27,054 bases of DNA, from contig JASANZ010001953.1 in assembly GCA_030849805.1 (NCBI GenBank), positions 1 through 27,054 of the forward strand, written 5' to 3'. Made by a program: the position numbers and the translations under genes. The notes beneath the pieces are model-generated. The model did no database searches and was not told where the DNA came from. It was given only the letters and a program-made list of their open reading frames with translations. This DNA comes from Sergeia podlipaevii (lineage: Eukaryota > Euglenozoa > Kinetoplastea > Trypanosomatida > Trypanosomatidae). Positions 1 to 8,002 of this stretch are shown in pieces. Position 1 is the first letter of the stretch. Each line of letters opens with the position of its first letter.

Positions 1-29
1 GTGTTGAGGTTTTGTTTTAGTTTGTGAAG

Positions 30-230
30 ATGGGTGTGTTGTGTGAGTTGATTAGTTTTCTTTTTTTATTGTTGATGTATGTCTTCTTTTCGGTGTTTGG
101 TACGAATATTGCTTTATTTTTGTTTTTGTGGCCGATTTGTCTTTTTGTTGTTGTTGTTAGGTTTATAAAGGATTCAGATATTGGTAGGAAACTCTTATTT
201 GTATATAGGTTTTGTTGTAGGGGGAGATGA
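30..230 (+). other. Small hydrophobic upstream ORF (doubtful)
   Basis: An ATG at 30 opens 66 codons of almost wholly hydrophobic sequence (many Leu, Phe, Val), ending in a TGA whose first bases overlap the ATG of the next gene (ATGA at 227-230). T-rich leader DNA read in this frame naturally gives Phe/Leu/Val codons, so the hydrophobicity is weak evidence for a membrane protein. It could be an upstream ORF in the leader of the transferase-like gene or pure chance. An AG at 159-160, after a T/G-rich run, would place the mature 5' end inside it and exclude its start from the mRNA. Confidence 0.12.
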
Positions 231-1384
231 CTTTTCGTAAAATGGCGAAGACTGAAAAAGGGGTACCGGTGGATATCGAAGGAGATATCAATGCTGCATT
301 TGAATCGGGGCATGTTAGCAGTGCTGCACCCCTTACTGCACATGGGATTCAAGTGTTATCGCATTATTATCCTCTTGTGCGCAGTGAAGGAGATCTCGAT
401 TCATTTTGTCGGTTGCTGAAAGGAGAAAATGAAATGGGATTTTCACCTTTTTTTTACCCCAAGCTTGTGGATGCATGCTGTAAACGTGGAATATTTCCCC
501 TAACACTTAATGTGGGGAATGACGTTTATATATTTGCTCCAAAGCTTCATTTCAAGCGTTCTATTTCTGCCTTGGCAACGGATGCAAGTGAAGTAAGAAA
601 TATTGCTGGCTTTCCTAGGAGGGCTGATGGTGGTGGGTTATTTAATGAAGACTCTTTGCAGGTATCGAAAAAGTTATTGCGACACCCCGATTCGGAAAAG
701 CGGACTCCTGCATTAGTTGTCTACGTGAATCGAAAGGAGGATCTTGGTGATGTTTTTCAGATGATTCATCGCCAACATGGTGAAAACTGGCTGTGTAGTG
801 AACTGCGAAAATGTCTGTTATTTATGTTTGCACACCCTGATGATTTTGAGACGAAAATTATTGTAACTGCAGTTCGACGACAAAAATACGAAGGCAGTTG
901 TGAAGGCATTGAAGCAGAGAACGTTATTCCTGAAGGTGCTTTAGTTGCGGGAGAAATTGGGTTCCTTATTGGGGATATTTATACATCTGCAACCGGTGCG
1001 TACGATTTAAGTGGCGCTGGTGTACTACAGTTAGCGCTTACTGGTGTGTTGATGCGAAAAGCGGGGTGCAAAGTTTGGGACTTAGGAATGCACATGGCTT
1101 ACAAGGAAAACCTTCTGCATTGCATTGAGGTTAAGCGGGATAAATGGTTGCAGATGACCAAAGAGCATTTGTCTTTTGTGGGAAGCATTGACAAGGACTT
1201 TTTATTATCCCTTTCAAATGGTTTGCCAGTGTCAGAGGTACTTTTGAGATCATCTTCCTTAAATGAAGCAGACAATTATCATACGAGTACCGCGAGTAAA
1301 TCACAGTTGAAAAAGGCTCAACGACTTGAATGTAGGAAGCAACTAAAGGAAAAACGAAAAAAGCATAAAGCTGCGGTATCGTGA
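227..1384 (+). CDS. Leucyl/phenylalanyl-tRNA-protein transferase (Aat)-like protein
   Basis: A 385-residue protein resembling the bacterial L/F-transferase family (Pfam Leu_Phe_trans), which moves an amino acid from tRNA onto protein N-termini and so marks them for turnover. Visible matches in order: an N-terminal segment with KLVDACCKRGIFPLTL, like the family's AYxRGIFPW motif; an IFAP segment in place of the family's WWSP; a central GENWLCSELRKC segment; and then GALVAGEIGFLIGD, GAYDLSGAG and KVWDLGMHMAY, matching the regions around LVGG.YG, FGESMFS and LIDCQ. The Asp of LIDCQ is kept, but the Glu of FGESMFS appears replaced. The last 30 residues are a Lys/Arg-rich tail absent from bacterial enzymes. 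Plasmodium ATEL1, from the same fold family, transfers arginine, so the amino acid used here is unknown. Start: first ATG of the frame; a second in-frame ATG at 242 is possible. Codons end in A/T far more often than in genes to the right. Confidence 0.65.
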   Translation: MTFRKMAKTEKGVPVDIEGDINAAFESGHVSSAAPLTAHGIQVLSHYYPLVRSEGDLDSFCRLLKGENEMGFSPFFYPKLVDACCKRGIFPLTLNVGNDVYIFAPKLHFKRSISALATDASEVRNIAGFPRRADGGGLFNEDSLQVSKKLLRHPDSEKRTPALVVYVNRKEDLGDVFQMIHRQHGENWLCSELRKCLLFMFAHPDDFETKIIVTAVRRQKYEGSCEGIEAENVIPEGALVAGEIGFLIGDIYTSATGAYDLSGAGVLQLALTGVLMRKAGCKVWDLGMHMAYKENLLHCIEVKRDKWLQMTKEHLSFVGSIDKDFLLSLSNGLPVSEVLLRSSSLNEADNYHTSTASKSQLKKAQRLECRKQLKEKRKKHKAAVS

Positions 1385-1799
1385 GTAGAGACGCTTTTTA
1401 TTATTTTTGTTTTTATTTTATAGTATATATATGTATATATATGCATATATATATATATAAATATATATTCATCCCTTTTACCGTGCCATTTTTTTTTTTT
1501 TGGATAATGTTTATCATATTCTATATGATAATTCAATTTATTCTTTTGCGTGCCTGTGTGTTGAATTGTTGGCACTATTGCTATACTATGAATTTTTTTT
1601 TGACATTTATATGCATACACACTGATGCGCGTCCTAGAATAAATTGGAATATATTTTTTTCCGTTACATCGATTTTCGATTCTTGATGCAGCATATTCAT
1701 GCTCGCTAAAGAAATTCTTGATTGTTTTTTTCGCATTTGGTAAGCTGCTTTTTGCTCCTTTTTTCTTTTTTTTTCTTTGATATAAATATAGCGAGTATC
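1385..1799. other. Intergenic spacer: AT microsatellite and eL36 splice acceptor
   Basis: This 415-base spacer begins with T-rich sequence and an alternating AT tract at about 1423-1469, followed by a T run near 1490-1501. The last 60 bases are the pyrimidine tract and AG that should direct trans-splicing of the eL36 mRNA. I see no gene. Open frames on either strand are T/A-rich translations without recognisable content. Confidence 0.7.
1751..1791 (+). promoter_or_regulatory. Putative spliced-leader acceptor for eL36
   Basis: A pyrimidine tract (about 1751-1778) is followed by the first AG at 1790-1791, leaving an 8-base leader before the ATG at 1800. A very short leader fits a highly expressed ribosomal protein gene. 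An AG four bases later is an alternative. Confidence 0.6.
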
Positions 1800-2117
1800 A
1801 TGTCCGCTCCAACCCCCCGCACTGGCATTATTGCCGGCTTCAACAAAGGTCACGTCACCACCCGCCGTGCTCGCCAGCCCTCCAGCAACGACCGCTACGC
1901 CGTTCCCCACAAGAGGCTGCGTGCCGTGAAGGCCATCATTGCTGACCTTGTTGGTTTCTCCCCTCTGGAGAAGCGCGTTCAGGAGCTCCTCCGTGTCGGT
2001 AAGGAGAAGCGTGCCCTCAAGTACTGCAAGAAGCGCCTTGGTGACTTCACTGCCGCCAAGAAGAAGCGCTCCAAGATGGAGGAGGCTCTCCGCAACGCTG
2101 CCAAGAAGCACCACTAA
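1800..2117 (+). CDS. RPL36: 60S ribosomal protein eL36
   Basis: A 105-residue, strongly basic protein that matches eukaryotic ribosomal protein eL36, a structural protein of the cytosolic 60S subunit. Conserved features include the N-terminal GFNKGHVTTRR (GLNKGHKVT in animals), the central IIADLVGFSPLEKRVQELLRV segment, KRALKYCKKRLG, and a Lys/Arg-rich helical C-terminus ending in AAKKHH. The length equals the usual length of the family. The frame stays open for 26 codons further upstream through the pyrimidine tract, but the ATG at 1800 is chosen because it lies just after the acceptor AG and begins the conserved protein. Codon use is heavily C/G-ending, as expected for high expression, in sharp contrast to the preceding gene. 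Confidence 0.95.
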   Translation: MSAPTPRTGIIAGFNKGHVTTRRARQPSSNDRYAVPHKRLRAVKAIIADLVGFSPLEKRVQELLRVGKEKRALKYCKKRLGDFTAAKKKRSKMEEALRNAAKKHH

Positions 2118-2455
2118 GGTGAGTGAGAGTGGACAAACACTACTTGTATTGCTTTGATTTTTCGGACAAAAAAAATTGACATTTGTAAATGAGACAATGA
2201 ACAGCAGCGCTGCTTTGATACTACAAATGCGCTTTTACCATTTTCTATGCTTGATTGTTAACACATCAGATTTCTTTTTGTAATCTATTTTTTATTTTAC
2301 TAGTATAGTTCAAAAGGAATACTCCATTGATATAGCTTATCGGTTTTTTTAGGATTTCTTTCACACACTTTGTGGCAGCAAGATCGTCTTCTGAGCGGAA
2401 CTTTAGCGAGTATTTATATAGTTGCATCAATACAATTAACTTTCTAGCACACAAT
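2118..2455. other. Intergenic spacer between eL36 and Mic10
   Basis: This 338-base AT-rich spacer contains no convincing ORF. Candidate acceptor AGs for the next gene lie at 2351-2352 (after a short T run), 2377-2378, and 2446-2447 (9 bases before the ATG). No ATG lies between the 2377 AG and the chosen start. Confidence 0.6.
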
Positions 2456-2782
2456 ATGACCACCAGAGCTTCTTTGGCAACAGGGGAAAAGACGTTGATT
2501 CCAAGAGAGTCTTTGACAGAGTCTGGAAAATGGATGTATATCACTGACAACTCCTTAAAGCTGATGAGTTTCGGTTTGCTGTGCGGCGGTGCTGTGTCAC
2601 TAGTTATGTTTCGTTCACTCACAGCACGTGCAATCACAACAGCGTACGGCGCTGGATTTGGTATTGGCAAATCGTATGTCGATACCAAGTACATTTTGGG
2701 TCATGATGTCTCTGCGGACGTGGCTTGGGTCGCAGAGGTTGCACCCCTTGAGAAAGAGCAGGCAACAGAGTCAATTCAATAG
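2456..2782 (+). CDS. MIC10: MICOS complex subunit Mic10-like protein
   Basis: A 108-residue protein with the layout of Mic10, the small MICOS subunit of the mitochondrial inner membrane that oligomerises to bend membrane at crista junctions. A hydrophilic N-terminus (about 40 residues) leads into a first hydrophobic segment (LKLMSFGLLCGGAVSLVMF), a short basic loop (RSLTAR), and a second hydrophobic segment carrying GAGFGIGKSY, matching the family's GxGxG motif followed by a Tyr. The tail is short and hydrophilic. The first glycine motif is degenerate (only adjacent Gly residues), while the second is intact. Kinetoplastids are known to have two Mic10 paralogues, and which one this is cannot be decided here. 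The start at 2456 is the first ATG after the candidate acceptors; 28 upstream in-frame codons lack an ATG start. Confidence 0.8.
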   Translation: MTTRASLATGEKTLIPRESLTESGKWMYITDNSLKLMSFGLLCGGAVSLVMFRSLTARAITTAYGAGFGIGKSYVDTKYILGHDVSADVAWVAEVAPLEKEQATESIQ

Positions 2783-3095
2783 CATTCGGAGGTCATATTC
2801 TTCTGAAACGATAGCAAAGAATCACACACGTATGAATATATATATATGGTGCAACACTATTTTTTTGTTAAAAAATTATGGGAACAGAAAAATTTTAAAA
2901 AATAATCTCCATTGTTTTATTCACAAAACGAAGTTTTGTTGCGTGCTCTGGTGATTTCCTTTTTAATGTAATATCAAAAGAAAGATGATAGGTATCATAA
3001 AAAATGACGAAACATTCCTTTTCTCTCTTTTCTTTTTTACTTTAGAGATCATTACATTTTAACCCACAAACCTTCAGTCAACAACCGAAGCGAAA
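2783..3095. other. Intergenic spacer before ATP synthase c
   Basis: This 313-base AT-rich spacer has no supported ORF. It holds A-runs around 2890-2900 and the pyrimidine tract of the next gene near its right end. Confidence 0.6.
3016..3045 (+). promoter_or_regulatory. Putative spliced-leader acceptor for ATP synthase c
   Basis: A dense C/T tract (about 3016-3043) runs into AG at 3044-3045, giving a leader of about 50 bases with no upstream ATG before the start at 3096. Confidence 0.6.
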
Positions 3096-3413
3096 ATGAT
3101 GCGTCGTGTCATTGCTCAGCCTGCCCGCCGTGCGGCCGCTGCTGCCACCGCTCTCACCGTGTGCCCTCGTCAGGCATCTACTGTAGCGATCTCCGTCCAG
3201 GGACTGCACTACGTTGGTACCGGCCTCGCCGCCATCGCTCTCGCTGGTGTTGGTATGGGTATTGGTACCATCTTCGGTTCCCTCCTCATCGCCTGCGCTC
3301 GCCAGCCCAACCTCACCAAGATGTTGTTCAACTACGCCATTCTTGGCTTTGCTCTGACCGAGGCTATTGGTTTGTTCGCTCTGATGCTTGCCTTCCTCAT
3401 GCTCTTCTCTTAA
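3096..3413 (+). CDS. Mitochondrial F1Fo ATP synthase subunit c (subunit 9) precursor
   Basis: A 105-residue precursor of the proteolipid that forms the proton-driven rotor ring of ATP synthase in the mitochondrial inner membrane. Residues 1 to about 28 are an Arg/Ala-rich presequence without acidic residues, fitting matrix targeting. The mature part is a helical hairpin: helix 1 has the Gly-rich GVGMGIG (51-57), the polar loop has the invariant ARQP (68-71), and helix 2 carries the proton-carrying Glu at residue 89 in ALTEAIGLF. All residues expected of an active c subunit are present. Two ATGs are adjacent at 3096 and 3099 and the first is chosen. Codons are strongly C-ending, as in eL36. 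Other trypanosomatids carry several c-subunit genes that differ in presequence; only one copy lies here. Confidence 0.95.
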   Translation: MMRRVIAQPARRAAAAATALTVCPRQASTVAISVQGLHYVGTGLAAIALAGVGMGIGTIFGSLLIACARQPNLTKMLFNYAILGFALTEAIGLFALMLAFLMLFS

Positions 3414-3811
3414 CTTTTTAGCATGCAGGTGATCGGTGTCGCAACGAAGAGGGGGGAAAACAATTTTTGCCAATATCTGTTATAAGGCTGTTTATATTTT
3501 ATGGGTGAAAAGTAGCGATATACGTCTAGGATTCTTTTTTGTGTGTAGTGAACTTTTAATTTTAAGTAGCGGATCAAATTATGCAATTATGGATTTATGC
3601 ACTTGGTCAAAAAAAAACAGTGAAAGTGCTTTTGCATCGCTACAGATGTACTGAAATTGAACTACAGAGGGGGCTTTTGAAAGAACCTCCATTACTGCCA
3701 CATGTGTTTTGTTGTTCATGATGCTCTTTACAATGGTTGCAGGTACTTGTACTCACTTCTTTGTTTTTTCTCTTTTATATATATATACACACACTTGTCA
3801 AGGTTGAAACC
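3414..3811. other. Intergenic spacer with splice acceptor for the next gene
   Basis: This 398-base spacer holds no supported gene. Its right end has a T/C-rich tract (about 3755-3778), a short TA/CA run (3778-3792) and an AG at 3801-3802, ten bases before the ATG at 3812. Confidence 0.6.
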
Positions 3812-5965
3812 ATGAAGTTTGGCAAGTGCGTTCTTTCCAAAGATGGCTTGATTTACCTTGATGGAAGTTTTGCAGATTTGAAAGGCACTAGGTCTCCTTG
3901 CAATTTCTCGTACGTTTCCAGTGATTTGCAAGGTGAAAAAATTTGCGTTGAGCCATCCGTTGCAGCTTTTTCGTCGTTCGTATCGAAGAAAACTGCTACA
4001 CAATCTGAGCGTGTGGTTGGTACTCGAAAGGAAAGAGAAGTAGGTAGCCACGTGGGCCTGGCGTATAACAATGTCAGCAGTTTCTTTGCCCTGCTTGTGC
4101 TTCGATGCGATACGTGGGCTGTGCAGTGGGCTGTTAGCCGCTCTGGTTGCTTAGAAGATGCTGTAATTTCTCATATTGTTGCGCCAAACGCCCACATTCT
4201 GTGCGGCGTATGTACGCGTTCTGGAGAGAAAACCAGACTTTTTGTTGCTTCTCGCATAGATGTTCCTCGTGTCAGTAAAACGGAAAACCGTGAGTGGCGC
4301 TCGTTCATGGCTGCACCTCGACTTCTTGAAACTAGCTTTGAGGGAGAAGGGATTGCGACTGTGGTAGCGGCAGAATACGACAGTATTTTTGTCTTGACTG
4401 ATAAGGGCAATATTTATCTGCTGGCCCTTAACCTATCGTCAGCCGCTGCGTTTCAGAAGAGCGTTGTTCAAAAAACGCAGCTTGTGGCGAAGATAGCACA
4501 CAAGAAGGGTAGCACAAAGTTGGTGGTTAGTAGCAACACAGAGAGTTGCCTGCTTGTGGCGTACAGCGAGGGAGCAAACTCCTTTGAGGTTTTGAATGTT
4601 GAAAAGCCGATGCGTGAGGGTGAAGGTGAGGCACCTGCGCATACGGTGCGCACTCAGTCAGCTGTGCACTGTGTCGAATTTGCAGGGTCTTTCCACATTG
4701 TTGCTACCCTCAGCAACGCCGCTCTTCAATTCGTGAGCATCATTCCCGGCAATGACGGTGCGATTGACACCACTGTGTCCTCTCCTCTCCCTCTTAAGGC
4801 TCTTCCTGTTGCAACCTTCTTCAACGCGGCTGAAGAGACTCACACGATTATCTGCCCTTCCGCCACCTCGCAGAAGGGAGCTACCTCTCGAAGTGAAGAA
4901 GACAGTGTCAAGGGGCTTGTGTCCTGCACACTGTCACTCAGAAAAGGCCCGTACTCTGCATCGGAGCTTCGTGCCGCTATGTGGACGCCTGTGATGAACC
5001 CATTTTGCCACTATGGACCGCGCTCAGGTGCATACTTGGACACCCAAGATGGGGATGAGGGTTTGAAAGACGACATTCAAACTTTGCGCCTGACCACGAC
5101 GACAGCGACACAGGAGGGACGCGGCCGCTGGGTTCCACTGCAACTGCACTACGCATTGGCCACACAAGCCAACGGCTCTCCCAATGTGGCCGTCTTCTCC
5201 GTCATTACGGCTCCTCACATCCACACTCGTCTTATCAAGCAGTGGCACAATGCGACCGTCGGCCTCCAGATGGTACTGAATCCTCGTAGCTCAATTCTCA
5301 CATCTTCTTTTGCGCTGCCATGGAACCCGCGCCATGTGCGTCGCGCCTTGCGCCTGATGAGCCAACAGCAGCTGAGCGCCATTTTCAAGCAGGTGACTGC
5401 TGCATTGCGCAGTGGCAAGGACAGCGTGATCTACTGCGAGGCCGCGACCGCCTCTGTGGGCATTGCCCTCCACATCATCACTCTCTCTGGGCAAACGGGA
5501 GTTGTGCTCAACAACGATGACGTGGAGGTGATCGCACTGCTTCTGCGCGCTTCCCGTGAAACAGGGCACGAGCTGCTCCGTTGCTCTGCTCGAATGGAGT
5601 TGCTCATGGAAAGCTGCCTTCAGCAGCGCGCAATGAACCGCCTTCTCACGCGCCAGTCTCGCGCCGCTGACGAGGCAGAGGAAGAGAGTGGGGTGAGCGT
5701 GCTACACGGTGGATTCTTTGGTATTCCTACTGAGGTGCAGACGGAGCGCACATTGCGAACTCGATATACTGCCAACACATGGACGCAGCGCCTTGAAGAG
5801 AGCAAGGCACACTACGTTGGTGTGGCACAAAGCGCATCAAAGTACCTTGCGCAGGCACAAATTGGAGACGACGCTGTGCGCGTATGTGACTGGGATGCTG
5901 TGGGGAGACGTCCTCATAAGGATGCTATTCTTAATGTCTTTGAGTCTACCCTGGTTAAGATGTGA
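3812..5965 (+). CDS. Conserved-looking protein of unknown function; possible beta-propeller plus helical C-terminus
   Basis: I do not recognise this 717-residue protein with certainty. No signal peptide or convincing membrane helix is visible. The first 450 or so residues look beta-rich, with recurring short hydrophobic strands and turns such as SIFVLTDKGNIYLLAL, SCLLVAYSEG and HIVATLSNAALQFVSI, suggestive of a degenerate WD-type propeller. Around residues 500-610 the sequence becomes helical (MSQQQLSAIFKQVTAAL, then ALHIITLSGQTG and VEVIALLLRASRETGHELL), loosely recalling the Utp12-type C-terminal domain of nucleolar small-subunit processome proteins; this is inference only. The start at 3812 is chosen because it follows the acceptor AG; the frame is open for 25 codons upstream, but only through the pyrimidine tract. 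Base composition shifts along the gene: the first third is A/T-richer at third positions, the last half C/G-rich. Confidence 0.85.
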   Translation: MKFGKCVLSKDGLIYLDGSFADLKGTRSPCNFSYVSSDLQGEKICVEPSVAAFSSFVSKKTATQSERVVGTRKEREVGSHVGLAYNNVSSFFALLVLRCDTWAVQWAVSRSGCLEDAVISHIVAPNAHILCGVCTRSGEKTRLFVASRIDVPRVSKTENREWRSFMAAPRLLETSFEGEGIATVVAAEYDSIFVLTDKGNIYLLALNLSSAAAFQKSVVQKTQLVAKIAHKKGSTKLVVSSNTESCLLVAYSEGANSFEVLNVEKPMREGEGEAPAHTVRTQSAVHCVEFAGSFHIVATLSNAALQFVSIIPGNDGAIDTTVSSPLPLKALPVATFFNAAEETHTIICPSATSQKGATSRSEEDSVKGLVSCTLSLRKGPYSASELRAAMWTPVMNPFCHYGPRSGAYLDTQDGDEGLKDDIQTLRLTTTTATQEGRGRWVPLQLHYALATQANGSPNVAVFSVITAPHIHTRLIKQWHNATVGLQMVLNPRSSILTSSFALPWNPRHVRRALRLMSQQQLSAIFKQVTAALRSGKDSVIYCEAATASVGIALHIITLSGQTGVVLNNDDVEVIALLLRASRETGHELLRCSARMELLMESCLQQRAMNRLLTRQSRAADEAEEESGVSVLHGGFFGIPTEVQTERTLRTRYTANTWTQRLEESKAHYVGVAQSASKYLAQAQIGDDAVRVCDWDAVGRRPHKDAILNVFESTLVKM

Positions 5966-6122
5966 TACTGTGATACGAGAAGGTCGAAAGAAGAAGTTCC
6001 TTGGATAATTTTGTTGTTGTTATTATTACTATTGCTAAACGGTTAACAAAAAAAGACACGTCGTCGTGAACAACTGCAACAATGAAAAGAAAACTACTGT
6101 TACTTTAAATAACGAGAATTTT

Positions 6123-6153
<31 letters not shown>

Positions 6154-6577
6154 CGGAGCGAAAAAGAAACTGGAGGCCAATTGTCAGGATAATATGATGT
6201 TACAACGTACCCTGAGGTACATACGACATAATACCTCGTTGATTATACATATGTTAGACTATAGGAGAGGGTGTATATTGCAGACGAGATAAACACACTC
6301 TATTTTTTTGCATTCCCACCTTTTTTTTAGCACGCATTCATACACGTACACAAACGAAACAACGGTTTTTTTTTTTTGCACTTTATTTGAAAATGTGATT
6401 TCTTCTTTTGTATTTTCTTCTCGTCTTTCTTTTTATAAACCTATGCAGTAGTAGTCATAGTTTTCCATATACATTTGCCTTTTTTTTGGGTTTCACTATA
6501 TTACTATTATTAATATTATTATTATTATTCGCATTTCCGTTGTCATCTATCTTTTATTTCATTTTTTCCAAGCGAAG
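5966..6577. other. Intergenic spacer with GA repeat and several acceptor candidates
   Basis: This 612-base spacer contains an uninterrupted AG dinucleotide run (6127-6153), several T runs, and an ATT/TTA repeat near 6505-6530. Candidate trans-splice acceptors for Rpn5 are AG at 6329-6330 (after a C/T tract), AG at 6446-6447 (after a strong C/T tract at 6401-6433) and AG at 6571-6572, which would leave a leader of only 5 bases. I see no gene. Confidence 0.6.
6127..6153. repeat. (AG)n dinucleotide microsatellite
   Basis: Thirteen uninterrupted AG units plus a final A, flanked by purine-rich sequence. It lies about 160 bases after the upstream stop codon, so it probably falls in a 3' UTR. Its length is likely to vary between strains. 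Confidence 0.9.
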
Positions 6578-8002
6578 ATGGCTGAGAATGAATGGAAGGG
6601 AGCGAGTTTCAAGCAAGACGAGGATCACTCCGAGGAAACTGCAAAGCTGCTTGAGAGGATCAACGCCACTACTGTTCCTGTGCTGCTGCGCAGCTCCAAC
6701 AAGAGCGTCGATGACCTAGTGGAGGAACTACTGGTGCTTGAGAAGATCGCTCGTCTGGGCGGAGACACCGCCTCGAATCGGAAGCTGGCAGTGGAAACCC
6801 TACGCATCTATCGCACACAGAAGAACATCAATAAAATGCTTGAGACGCTGGATGTGCTTATGAAAAAGCGCGCGCAGACGAAGCAGGCACAGAGTGCTAT
6901 GATAGCAGAGTGCGCTGTGGTGCTACATGATGGTTCCTTGACGAAGGAGAAAGAGGAGGAAGTGCTAGAGAGGCTGGCGCACGTCACGGATAGCAAGATC
7001 CACGTGGAGCTTGAACATGCCCGTTTTACAATCGAACTAGCAAAGCTGCACGAAGCGGAAGGCCGCAAGCGCGCTGCGTGCGACATGCTTCGCGCGCTTC
7101 ATATCGAGACCATTACCAACATGTCGCGCCTGGAGAAGCTAGATGCACTGAACCAGCAGATCCGTCTCTGCTTGGAGCTAGAGGACTACGAGCACACACC
7201 TCTTGTATCGCGAAAGATCAACTACCGCGCTCTTGGTAGGGAGGAGGCTGTTGCGCAGAAGCTGATGTACTTCTCGTTGATGCGCCAATACTACACAAAG
7301 AAGGGCTCCTTCTTCAACGTGGCGCGGTGCTGGTATGAGACCTACCTTACTCTTAAAATCACCGATGAGAAGCTTGAGGCGCTGAGCAGCATGATGGTGC
7401 TTTATCTGATCTCCGAGCACTCTTCTGCGAAGGAAATCGAGGATTTGGCTGAGTGCGCTGCCTTCTCTCCACAGACCAAGATGGCCGATCGTGTCTGTGC
7501 CCTGGCAGAGATGAGTGAGAAGCTTAAGAGTGATCTCGAGGACTTGCCCCAGCTCTCTTTTCTTCTTCAACGATTCAACAGCATCGAGCTCATTCGTGAG
7601 AAGATTGAAACCTCAGTACAGGAACTGTGCGCGACGCATCGCGAGCTTGCCACTTTCCCTGAACGCCAGGAGCTCTTCCACAACCGAAGCAGCGAGCATG
7701 ATCTCATGGTAGTTTCTCGCTTCTACAGCCGTATCCCACTTGTTCGGCTAGCACAGTTGGTAGGACTTACCGCGGAGCACACAGAGTCTTTCATTATGAC
7801 CATGGTCTCCAACAGGACACTCTACGCCAAAATTGATCGCGTGGACGGCCTTGTCGTATTTGAGGCACAGAAGAACACTACTGAGGTGATGACCTCGTGG
7901 AATGAGGCGGTGGAGCGCAGCGTGGCGCTTCTCGACAAGGCATCGCACTTGATTACCAAGGAGCGGATGTTGTACAACCTGTCAAGAACCAAGGCTAACT
8001 AG
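6578..8002 (+). CDS. RPN5: 26S proteasome regulatory (lid) subunit Rpn5 / PSMD12
   Basis: A 474-residue protein matching Rpn5 (PSMD12), a PCI-domain scaffold of the lid of the 19S regulatory particle, which recognises and unfolds ubiquitinated proteins. It is helical throughout with no membrane segment or targeting signal. The N-terminal two thirds are TPR-like helical repeats, including RKLAVETLRIYRTQKNINKM and KINYRALGREEAVAQKLMYF, typical of the family. From about residue 374 comes the PCI winged helix (VVSRFYSRIPLVRLAQLVGL, then LYAKIDRVDGLVVF), followed by a C-terminal helix. Length is close to human PSMD12. The ATG at 6578 begins the conserved protein and follows an AG directly. Stop codon is TAG. 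Assembly into the proteasome lid is inferred from the family. Confidence 0.94.
   Translation: MAENEWKGASFKQDEDHSEETAKLLERINATTVPVLLRSSNKSVDDLVEELLVLEKIARLGGDTASNRKLAVETLRIYRTQKNINKMLETLDVLMKKRAQTKQAQSAMIAECAVVLHDGSLTKEKEEEVLERLAHVTDSKIHVELEHARFTIELAKLHEAEGRKRAACDMLRALHIETITNMSRLEKLDALNQQIRLCLELEDYEHTPLVSRKINYRALGREEAVAQKLMYFSLMRQYYTKKGSFFNVARCWYETYLTLKITDEKLEALSSMMVLYLISEHSSAKEIEDLAECAAFSPQTKMADRVCALAEMSEKLKSDLEDLPQLSFLLQRFNSIELIREKIETSVQELCATHRELATFPERQELFHNRSSEHDLMVVSRFYSRIPLVRLAQLVGLTAEHTESFIMTMVSNRTLYAKIDRVDGLVVFEAQKNTTEVMTSWNEAVERSVALLDKASHLITKERMLYNLSRTKAN

Noticed and set aside
3078..3473. A 131-codon minus-strand frame
   Set aside because: It is antisense to the ATP synthase subunit c gene, whose sense frame has all diagnostic residues.
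6127..6153. GA repeat considered as a transcription start or strand-switch element
   Set aside because: Genes on both sides run in the same direction and similar dinucleotide repeats are scattered through the spacers, so a plain microsatellite is the simplest reading.
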